A stretch of 64,000 nucleotides of DNA from assembly GCA_914767715.1 (NCBI GenBank), contig OU612075.1, positions 6,698,001 to 6,762,000 on the forward strand. Reading direction: 5' to 3'. The notes beneath the pieces were generated by a model. The model was not told the DNA's origin. It saw only the letters and a program-made list of their open reading frames with translations, and searched no databases. Both the position numbers and the translations under genes were made by a program. Shown in pieces: positions 42,259 through 54,500 of this stretch. The stretch comes from Membranipora membranacea. Its lineage: Eukaryota; Bryozoa; Gymnolaemata; Cheilostomatida; Membraniporidae. The stretch's first letter is position 1. The number at the start of each line of letters is the position of its first letter.

Positions 42259-45200
42259 CTGCGAGGTGAAAATAAATAAGGTTGAAATCATAAGCTAGTA
42301 CATTAAGACAGGGCAGGCAGCGCATACGTCATAACATTGAAATGCGTCAATGTTGAGATAAATATATACGGCATCATGCGTCTATCCTGCTATTTCAGCT
42401 GTATGACTTCACCAGTATTAAACAGAATATCCTAGTCATCTATTATCTTTTCAAAAACAGGGTTTGAAAACATGTTTTGGTCATAAACTTTGCCTTATTT
42501 GTCATAATGGGGAATTTTCAATCAAAAATTCATAATTCTGAAATATCCCATTTTGAGGCGGAGACAGGAGATGCTAAGCTGGTGAGTGAGAAGAGGAAGC
42601 ACAACGATAGTAGTAACTGGTGTTTAGAACAACAACAATACCAATAGCTAAAATCTACCGGAGAACAATATTACACGCCCATAAACATCTAAATAGTATT
42701 TATATGTTTATGTATTTGATTTTCACAACATCCAATGATTAGGGAATTCCATTCTTGGTTAGCTCTGGGCATAGAACTAATGATTGTCAACTGAAGTTTT
42801 CAATGTTCTCGGGTCAAGGTCATGGTGAAGGTCAAGGTCATTTTTGAAATATATAGAGATATAAACAGATGGTGAGGAACACATAGGCACAAAAATACGA
42901 CAACAAAACATCGCCATTCGAAGGCGGTATGCAGCCAATCAAGCTGTTGACAGTACGACAAATCAACCCTGGCCGTAATTCGTCCAAAATGTCATCCGGT
43001 GTGCATAGATCGCCCTAAAGAAAACAAAGTGATTGCAATTTGATAACAGAACGCTAGTAATGGCATTTGAATACAGTTTACAATTTTAGGTTAACTTTTA
43101 TTGCATGTTATTGTGGTCTGCAGAATTTACATCTTTTTTCTACAAGTTTTTGCCAAATCCAAACATCATCGAATTATTCTAGAGATACTGAAAGGACAGG
43201 GGAAGGGAACAGATTGATAGCTTTGCCAAGAGCAACAGATGAACGAAGATGACAACGTCAGAGGGACATAAAGCTTTTCAGGGGCAACATGTCTGAAATT
43301 ATGGTTGTAGTGCCTGCCTTTTGCAGAAAGCGCCAGCATGCTAGCTTGTCCAATGAACTCAAAGATAAAGTTGTTGGTGCATCTCTCACCATTGCTGATA
43401 GCAACCAGAATCATTGTTCGAAATCAAATCACATAGGTCAACAACAGTCAATCACATGAACACAAGAAAGAAATGATACAGCTTGCAGCGATTTAGTACT
43501 GAGTTAATATTTTTAGAAAACTCTCAAGATGGGCTTGGCCTCGTGACTTTATGAGAAGTATTCAGGAAAGGGCAGATGATTTTTGAACATTGGTTTATCT
43601 GATTAGAAGAAATACTTAGGTCATTAAAATTATGGGCTGAGAGTAGTGATTATCTCCTCCTTTGAACTTTAGTTTTTTTATTTATGTAATTTTTATTATT
43701 TTGAAATCCTTTCTTCGTTTGACTGTGGGTTAAAAGGTGAAGTCTACCTCACTTGAATTTAAACAATAACTTCGTTTTGAGCTGGAAGCCTCACAACTCA
43801 ACCAAAGGTTAGGATTAAAAAAAAGTGATTATCTCTGAGTACAAGCAGACTTAAATAATCCAAAATAATTACTGTTGCCACCAATAACCACAAAACATGC
43901 CAGCAGAACTTTTATAATTTTACTCTAGGTCTGCCTTGCCATCAATTAACCTAACCTATGCATGACCTCCCAGTCTGTTATATATTCAATAGAAGTTTAG
44001 CATAATACCTCTCTCCCAAATCTTAGTTATAAAACATTTCCAAGAATTGTTACAGACAGTTTGTGGATGGTGTTCCAGGATATATAATTTAAAGCATTCT
44101 AGGTAATTTAAATTTAAAGCATTACTGGCAAGATTCAGACCTAGGATCTAACACCAGCATATTGCTTGAAAGCTCGCTAGCTTTGACGACAGTCACCAAA
44201 CCAACATCAAGAGCGGTTCTCAGGTCAAAATGTCCCATCTTCAGATGCTGGCACGACTAAATGAATCCAGGCCGATATTTATATCGTTGCACTTTTGTTT
44301 TTATCGGTGAGATATATTTCTATTACACCATGAGATTTTCTCAGTTATCTAATTTTTTTACACACTTTCAAACTTAGAAAATCAGCAATGGATTTTTTCA
44401 TCATTGTCTAAATCCTTGATCATTAATAAAGCCCCGTTATATATCCTGAACAGGTTACTGATACTATCAATGGCCGCATCTGTAACGTGTCATTAGAGCC
44501 GCTGATAAAACAAAATCCCTCCAATCAATCCGAATATAATCAAGTACGATCTTTTTTAAAGATCCTGGTTCGGCGCAAAGCATCCAAATCCAAACTTAGC
44601 ACACGGCGACTCACATTACAGTCAAACATGTACATCTTTTATCAGCATGATCGCAGAACTGAGTTACATAAACACAAAAAAATCCCACCAAAAGTTGAAC
44701 TCTTATGAAAGCAGGGCTGAGATAACGATACGCGGAATCTGATCGCTGATTACGTGATTACAAGCCTACGCAAATCATAGCCTCAATATCAGACAAATTA
44801 TACATGAACGTGAAGTTCAGACATATGTTGACCACACCAAAAAGTATGATCAATTACTCAAGTACAGCATGCAAAGTAAGACTATGGCAGAAACAAAAAA
44901 TGGAAGTTTTGCAAGCATTCACAGCACACCAAGAAAAAACAAGTATAAACATTATTTTCATTGTGGTTGGAGGGATTCTGTGTTTGTATATTGATTAAAC
45001 AACAATTCCAATTCTACCAACGACTCCCGAGCTCAGACATTCTATTTTTTTTCAGTTACATCACCAAACTGGGAATTCCCACTTAATAGTCCAGTGATGC
45101 TGTGTATGATACTTAACCAAGTTTGATTGCTTGAACGATTTTTATAACCTATTTTAGTTTTAATCAGTTGATTTTCAGTGATAAATCAAATAAATTGATA

Positions 45201-45528
45201 AAAGAGAGAATATTACTGAGGAACGAGCAATTTTTTGGTCAAGCTAAGACTTATCTAAAATTTTAATCTTGAAATCCAGGATGATGTAAAACAACACGGA
45301 TTTGGCCAAAGCTAATTATCAACTAAACCATCTGTCATAGCATCTCAAGTATCTATCAAGAGCCTCATTTCCTAAACTATAATTGATTTTTAGGGATATT
45401 AGGTTGTGTAACTAAAACTCTTGTGTAAGGCTCTATAACCAAATGTTATGCCACAGGTACTTAAGTTCACAGAGGTCGATGACATTGGTTATGTGACTGC
45501 TTCTCCCAGGTGCTAACAAACCTATATG

Positions 45529-45562
<34 letters not shown>

Positions 45563-48500
45563 CTATGGATGCAAAATGTACAGACCGCTGCATCAGCTGC
45601 ACATGCAGAAGGTCCCTGATTTGTATACAACCAGCTACTAATGTACATTTAAGTATCACTGTCCTATTGTGTGTGGGGTTTGAGATTACATGATCGTAGT
45701 CTACTGTTGCATGACCAAAATGGCATTCACACAAGGACATGGGAAAGGGCATGTCCTTTCTCCATAGAACCCTGTTATTATATAATAATATACCCACATT
45801 TGAAATAATTAAAGATATTATTGAAATGCTTGCTTTGCAATAAGGGTAAATCATTACTCAGACAGATGAGTGGGTTAATAGTGAAACAGGCTTTGATGTT
45901 TTCCAAAGTTTCATAATCCCTGTTTCAGCATAAAATCAATTTTATAATTTGCATTGTAAACCATCATCACTGACTCAGCTTCACAAAATCCCCAGGGATG
46001 GCCACAGAAAACGGCCAGGCCAAAACAGTTACAGAATGGAAAAGAAACCATGTCGCAAACATGTTCCAATCACCATGTTTCCATGTGAATTTCGAGGTCG
46101 GCCTAGATCGAGCTGAGTTGTCACCTATTGGCTCGATCTCGAAATATGCAGCCATTCCCATGATATAGCTGAGGAAAAAAAACCTGCTGCCGCCGATAAG
46201 TGCGAGCTGAACCTTGGAGCTCAGGGCGATCTCGGAGCCATTTCCATAGCTCGAAGACTCTCAAATTAGCCTCAGGTCGACCTCAAAACTAACATGGAAA
46301 TGCAGTGATTGTGTTCTAGTGTCATTATAAAGCAATGGCTCAACTTATTTTTAATCAATTAATGAGAGAAGTGTAAAATTGCGATGGTTTTGTAGGGCTT
46401 CAGTGTGCTGGGGTCACCCTGGGCCAGATTGTGAAACGATCAAAAGTGTGATACGATTAAAAAGTGTGAAAGGTTTTTTCCCATCTTATCATGCTGGGAT
46501 GGGGTAGATAAACAGGTCTCCGTATGAGGGACCAATTGGAGCACTCCCACATATGACACACCTTTCCCACTCCCTACGAGTCACATGTTATCAAGGAATA
46601 GAGGTGATAAAAAGCAAATTTGTATGGACAAGTTGTGATACTGATAGGAAAATTGAGTCTAAAACTCGATGGATGATCACACATGTTGTTGGAAACCTTC
46701 ATTTTGGGTTAACATCCACACATTTGTTTGATTTCACATGTTTCTGGACACCATTAGGCGAAAGTTGACATGTGCTGTGGAAAGAAAATTGATAATCCAT
46801 CAATGTAAAATCCCATACACAGTTGAGAGCTGATGTGTATGGCATTTTACATCGATTTTCTTTCCACATCCACATCCACAAAGTTGTCTGATAACTTGTC
46901 TGACTATGGAAAAGAAACGTGAACATCTGAGCTGAGGAATCGTTGGCTGAATTAGTAATACAAGAATATTTATATTACCTGTGGTACACCTAGTCTCTTA
47001 CAAGCGTCTATAAAGTTCTCCACATTTCTCTTACATTTCGCCATTGTCAACTTTGGCTATAAAACGAAAAAATTATAGCATTAAAAATAAACGTGTGTTA
47101 CAAATTAAGTTATAAAACAATAAAAATAGGTTTAAATTCACCAGATTTAGAATTTGGAGGCCGCTCAATTTTGGTGTGTGACAACTGCCAAGTTCCCATG
47201 CATCGATTTCACATCATTTCAGGTTAGTCAGGTTAGGGTTTCACATCGAAGCGCTGAGCAGCAGTTGGCAGCATCAAAGACTGTGAAGCGGTAGGTCATC
47301 ATGGAAACTGTAAGCATCCATTCGAGTTGATAGTGGTCAACTTCATTTGAGCGCCAAATCGATGCATGGAAACTTAGTGAGATAATCTGTTCATTAGCAA
47401 GCGTATAATTTCATTATTTTATCTGTTCTATCTGAGAGCTTAAGTCGTGTATTATGAATCTGCTAGTCTGAGTCACCAAGACTCTTCCCTCTCCACCCGA
47501 CGGCACTCCCTTACAACCCATCCATTACTTGAATAATTGAAAAAAATTAACACAGCTGGTGAACAGGCTAGCATGTCATGTTATTTAAGAATTATAGAAC
47601 ATTTCCTGATTTCCGTGACAGTTTATACAGTTATATTTTATTGTTGCGATGAGATTTTTCCACTTGTCACTAGTTGGTAGTTTTATAACTTAAAATGTAT
47701 TTTTAACCAGAAAAAGCCAATATTTAGTTCTAAAAGATACTGCAAGTCCAAGAACCTATTTATTTATTTATTTTTTTGGTTATGAAAGATGATGCTACGG
47801 CTGCACGCCCAGCTTATTCGAGCTTACAGAGAATTTCTTGCTTATGAAACAAATTTACAAAAAAATCGTTTTAAATCCTGTATAATGATCTATGAGGGGA
47901 AATAGAAGAAGGAAACGAATATCCTTGATTTTGAACCCACCATAGGCAATAAATTATAATTAAAGTCGTTTTATAAGTTAATTATTCGGTTCTGGCGTCA
48001 TCCATCGGGTGAAATTGATTTAGTGACTATAATATGTCTTGCTTATGAAACAAATTTACAAAAAAAACCTGTATAATGATCTATGAGGGGAAATAGAAGA
48101 ATTAAACCAATATCCTTGATTTTGAACCCACCATAGCCAATAAATTATAATTAAAGTCATTTTATAAGTTAATTATTCGGTTCTGCTGTCATCCATCGGG
48201 TGAAATTGGTTCAGTGACTATAATGCGTTGCTTTAGATAAAACTAAAAAATTGCCACAACGACTGCCATTTTTTTCTAATCCTCAAGACATACATTTTCA
48301 CGTCAGTTTTTTTACCTGTTCAGTTATTATTGATGATTTTGTTGCAGGAAAGTTAAAGGAGCCAAGTCGGAGCTTGTTGGCCTATGGCATGGGTATATAT
48401 CATAGTAAAATGTTAGTATTGAATAGCTGAGATGGAAAACCTAGGTATACTGCTGTATCCAAAGTTTCATACACTGCGATTCAAATGAAATATATCAACT

Positions 48501-51500
48501 GTATCTCTTTGCATAAAACCGTTAAAATATATAATATAAATATATTTATGCACGACCATATTTAATAGCATATACAAAATGTTTTATTATAAAGTATTCA
48601 CATCACAATGTACAGATAATTAACCTTACTTTGTTAGAATTTCAAATTGTTGCATAATTTATACCAAAACTAACCTAATTTTTTGAGCATTAAATGGGGT
48701 CAGTTTATCACGAGTCTTTTACATGCCTATAATAAGCAAAAATACTAAAAAGTCTTTGGTATCATTGTTTTCAGAAAACAACCATGTGCATTGGTCGGTT
48801 GGTCTGTGAGAATCTTTCCGCTCAAAACAATTTGTAGGAGTTCCTTGAACCTCGATAAGTGATCTCAAAATAGATACTTTCCATGAAAACCTAACTCTCT
48901 CATAGACAACGTTTTATGAGTACACATTTTAACAACTTGTATAAATATTTTAAGGATGCAGTTTAATCTATGGATGAAAACGTGGCTGATATGCGCACGT
49001 AACCAGTATAGTTTGATTTATTCATTGAAGAGGTCAGAAATTAGAACACTGATATGTAATATAGTACAACCTTCACATTTTATTCAGGAAACTATATATA
49101 GCTTGTTGAGATTAATCTATAGCCTTCCATAAATTCATAACTTTCAATAGTAGTTACTTGCGGGCGTTTTGACACTTTCCAATTTATATAAATGTCCCAT
49201 TTACTGACCCTTTGCTGCAGAACTCGGGAGGACAAACGAAGCAGCTTCATATATTAAATAATCCTTTTGTTTGTGTTTAGATTCTGCAGAATGACTAGCA
49301 TGGTGTTCAATAACCCCCATATCCTATTCCCCTAAATCACCTTTTTATAAGTTATAAAACAGGCCCAGGGACATTTTCTGTAACTTGCAGGGGCCTGACA
49401 ACAAAGGAGTTATATATAAATTTATAAGGTTCAATCACCTCTTGTTACTCCTGGCTTGTATAAGACGGTAATAACCATATATAGTATTTAATAACTCTAT
49501 TTATATATATAATAGCTAATAAATATATATATCTTACCACTGCGCTACTCTTAACGTGTATTTGCGAGACTGTCCTGGGTTTTACATAATTTGCTAGGTG
49601 ACATAACACAACGCCATCACGTAACTCAGTCATAACACCGTGTGGTAATGTCACCTTCAGGCGTGATTCTATAATCTATAAAGAGAGACAAAGAAATCTG
49701 ATGCTGAAAGAAAATTTGACTTACCAATCTCTATGGCATGGCGAATGCCACATCAACGTATGGGCCATTCTTGAATTTAAATTTTTGTTATCCAAAGAGC
49801 GTTGAAACGATCATTATCTTGATACTTTTGCTGGCACCAAATGGCATTATTTAGCATATATTTGGAAGAGAGGACCGAGGTGATGCTCTCAATCTGGTAA
49901 ACTTCCAATTCTGATAATCTAGGGATAATATTTGGCAGCTGTATTGGGATCATACCTGCAGCCCAACATTTGGCAAGCTTCACTGGATCGACCAGAACAC
50001 TTTGGTACAAAAATCTAAGCTTGCACAAATTGAATATATCTAATGACCCATTCAGGTTTGCCCCACTTATGTTTTCAAGGGCGTCCAGACAGGCCAAAAA
50101 CTAGGCAAAAAATAGGTCCGTTGTTACGGAGCTGAGTCAAAAGTTAATTTGTGTGAGACAGATATCCTTATAGACCTCAAGGGACATAATAGAACATTTA
50201 ATAGAATATATTTATATATATACAATATATTAAATGAAATGAAACCATACTTCTCTGATCTTGGCTATGTATTGCGAATCTGATGAGTTTGATTGGGGAC
50301 CTCGATGAGATTCTGTTTTCTCAGCATGGCTTGACGTTCCGTTGGTAGTGCTTGGTGCGTGTGTACCCGAGACAGGCCGGCCTACTGAGCCAGCCGCTTG
50401 AAAACCTGTGAAAGTAAAGACGCACACTTCACAACCATTAGCAAGTTCATCAGGAAAAAACCTATACATTTGGCCGCAAATAATTCAACCTGACGCTATA
50501 GTTCAACTTTATTGGCTCATAAAAAATTTCACAAATTTTGAACTCTTGTTGATTACAAAACCCTGCCAATGATAAGCACCTTTCCAGTATACATCATACT
50601 TCAAGTGTTTAAAGCACATTGCATGTGCACTGCGCGCACATGACTAGTGATATGTCCTGGTGTTATACAAGGCCTTTTTGCAAGGGTATTAAATTATTCA
50701 TGTTTGCAAAGTTCAGCCTGGTTTATATGAAAAGCTGTTACCGTAACCCCTAGAATCACTTATATTACCAGCATATTATGCAAGCCAGCGAGACAAAGCT
50801 GCATTAATCGTGGCAAATCAAGCCTACATGGAACAATTATCAATTTGAATTTTGGTTATACAACTCGGCATGTTATGTTATATAAAAGCACATGTACAAG
50901 GGGGCATAACTCCATAGCATGCACTTTTAAAATGCATGTTTGGATAACTCCCAAATGGTACAAACGTAGTGTGACAATATGGATACACAAAATCATGTCT
51001 ATTTATCATAGACTACTAGACAGTGCTATTAAGACGGTGTAATGTTAGCTAATGAGGAGACAGTATGAGAAGAAAAGAGACAAAAGAATGTGGCGACAGT
51101 TTGTGCATATAACTATGTAGATAGATGGTGTTCTACAGAAACAAACTAAATCTCTAGCTGTTAATCTAACTAATTGAACATTTAATATGACAGGCCATAT
51201 TTGATACTCAAATATCTTCTGTGTGCGATCTCTTCTGATAGAGCCCGTGGGGTTAATAGTAGTCTATGTTACAGTGTATGAGAATATTTGAACAGATCAA
51301 ACTGTGAACATCCCTAATAATACTCTCAAAATTTCATACCTGGAGTGACCAATATTTTCGAGGTGAGTCCAAAAGAGATTCAAATACACATAGATAGCAT
51401 TATGCGTTTTTCTGTTCTTTCACCCCTCAAATTTCGATTAAATTTAATCAAATTTTTAATTTTAATTTGAACATGCTGCCAGCCAAGTTGAGATTTAAAC

Positions 51501-54500
51501 TTAACAAACTAATTTAAAAAAAGGTAGAACAAAATAATAATGTCAAACCGCAAATTACCATCTCAAATTTCAGGTTTGGGATGTATTTACTCAGTATTAC
51601 AGAACTGCTGATTAAGACTGTGATATCAGGATACTGATAACACTGGGTTCATTTTTCTGATCCGTACTGAGATAAGTGTTCAATGACAAGCCACAATCGG
51701 TCTGTATCTATGAGTCACCAAATATTCTGTCTAGTCACGGTGGTAACTATCAGCATTTTTGCTGAAAATTGACTTAAAGAAAACAAGTCAATAATGATCG
51801 GCCAATATTCATCCAAAACCATATACCTAGTCTGTGGGGGAAACCAATTTGGCCAGATTACAAGGCATGGAATGGGACAGATACTGAACAGTGTGTCCGA
51901 ATGATCAGTCAGTCAGCATGATGGCGTGCGTATTTCCCAACGTGTCCGCATTCCTGCATGTCCGCATGTGTGCCCCATCGAAGCATGGGATGACCATAGA
52001 TAATGACTGCATCATATTTTAACAAACAATGGTTTGTTTAAAATAATCTGCAAAACCAATATTCATTTTATACATTTGATATAAACTCCTTCAAATTGAT
52101 TTTTTATATCATTATAACAATGACAGACCTATGAAGGCTCATATAATACCCCAATCACACAATGGTGAAGCCTCATGTCACCATTTGCAGTTTGCGGTTA
52201 CCTTGACCGACTTAGAATGATTTATTGCTTCATGTAACATCCTGGTCAGACATTTTATGGTCAGGAAATAGGTTATCATAAAATTGACAAGCAGAGGATT
52301 AAGAATAAGTAGCGCAAGTTCAAGTGTAGAATAAGTTTGGTCCATTTGCCTGCAGTCGGAGTTGCTCCCCCTTGACTGGTCAAGCCGCAGTGACCAGTGG
52401 AAGGGGAGCAACCAGTATGCCGGCAAACTGGATCAAACTTGGTCTAGTTCAAGCAGTACTTAGAAGTTTGGACTAAGTATATGTATGTAAGGGCCTCTAG
52501 CCCACCTACCAAACCTTGTCTCCCAATTCGAGGAGAGACTTGACAGTATGAATGACAGAACCAATTATAAAAAATGACCAGATGCTGCTGACTAGGAATC
52601 GGATTTGAAAAAGTAGCATATACGTCATTATGTATATTATCAAACCCAACACTTATCCACAATGTTTGCGTTGTGAGAAAATATCTCCGCCCTCCCTAGA
52701 CCCTAAGATCTGCCTGGGTCTTAGGTAGAGGGATTCCACAATCAACCACAGCTGATTATCTTGTTGATAATTGGATGCAATTTGGCTGTACCAGTTTGTC
52801 TGCTGAAGGATGAGAACAGATTTTATGCATTTTTGAAGAGGGATCAAAAGTAAAAATGAGTTCATTGGTACCATTATGTTCCTGCTGAAGTTTACCGGGA
52901 ATTTGCTGAGGGATCAAAAAGGAAAATGATTGGTAATAAAATCAACAACATTAAACCAAGTACACTGGTTCCATCGTACTTGATTTAATGGTTATACAAT
53001 TTTCGGCGCGTGTTTTAGGTACATGATTTAATTAGCAATTTGAGAGAGGTGGTTCTATTTTTGTGGGGTAGCACAACTCCCTTTTAGGCAGAGTTATGAC
53101 GGGAAGCCTAAAAAAATATCCAGGATGTGGGGCGTTCTGGTGGCCATATTAAATCATCAATGAAGTTTCATGTTGGAAATTCTCAAGAACGTATGTTCTT
53201 GGAACACTGTCAGACACTTAGTTAGTCAGTCAGCTAGCAATATTTTGCAGAGAGAGGTGCTACAATTGTCTATGAGTGTTTCTGAAAAACGGATATTCAA
53301 CTTCATTGAAATGTATTATGTACTAGAATATAAATTTACCCGCACTCACCGGATCTTACTCAGTAAAGGAAATGACTCATATTCATAACATGGACGAAAA
53401 CTGAGGAGTCATTATTAGTTGCCACATTTTTACAAACAACCTTGTTTATCAATAAAAGTGAGTGCCATGTGTCTCACTCGGTTTAGACGCTAAATGAAAA
53501 CTTCCACGTGTGTATTACAAAAGTACGGATCAACCCGATCACAGAGAATAAGGATATAAATATATATATCTTCACTTTGTCACCCGTTATTTTGAATGTT
53601 CGCTTTTTAAGATGCCTCCCATATTCCATATTTCAACAGGAAAACATGATATTTAAAAGATAAACTATAATCTGGAGAAGGACAACTCTAATTAACATGT
53701 TCAACTGATTTCCCTGATAACTTGGACACTACAAGGTTGATTGAGATAGATTCACTTTCATAGCTTCGATATCATTATGTGTTAGCGTCCAGATATCTCT
53801 AAAGTGCTATTATTTATAATAAAGGTACTATATACAGCTAGTGAAGAAGGACTAAAATCTGTTAAATTTCCTGTTCTATAAAAACATAAGTTGGTTAGAC
53901 AGGGATGAATTTAGAAAAGACAGAGCCGCTGATAGATAAGGTGAAAGGCGGATCTACTGTTCTGATAAGATACTTAAGGAAAAGAAGACTTAGTAGAGAT
54001 TGATAGCACTATGAGTTGTGTAAGGGGTTGTCAGTGATACCCCTAAGACAGCGAGAACTACTATAACGGCCATGTAGGACAGCTCTGGCCGGAGTTACGG
54101 GATAAGAGTAAAATGAAACAAGACAGATAGAGAGGTGGTGTTATAGTGTCTTCACATTGAACATTGCATATGGATGATTAAATTGATAGACTAGTTTGTT
54201 GGGTGAAGTGTTAGGGTGACTTCTAGCCAAGCAGATCACAGTAGCTTTTGATTTCCTGCTTTACATCCAAATCCGGAGGCATCAATACTGCAGAATTGAG
54301 CGCGAATTTGTTCGGTAGGTTCAATTTAAGTGCGGCAGTCTAGCAGGAAATCAAAACTGACCCGCAATAGTAGTGCCCTTGACATTGATATCACCCTGAC
54401 ATTCAAGAGGAGATGATTCTTAATCGGGAATGTATAGAACTCAGGCTACATGGACCCCGACCCCACTCGGACCCAGCCCCACTCAGTGTTCAATACATTC

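Larger units (their letters stand above)
43015..46978. other. LRCH intron before terminal exon A
   Basis: 4-kb AT-rich intron. It contains the TA microsatellite (45529-45561), a GGTCGGCC/CGATCTCG-rich patch at 46085-46290 and a hairpin element at 46777-46870. No exon is recognised. Confidence 0.6.

Noticed and set aside
45433-45854. Minus-strand frames with Tyr-Ile runs
   Set aside because: Produced by the AT microsatellite.
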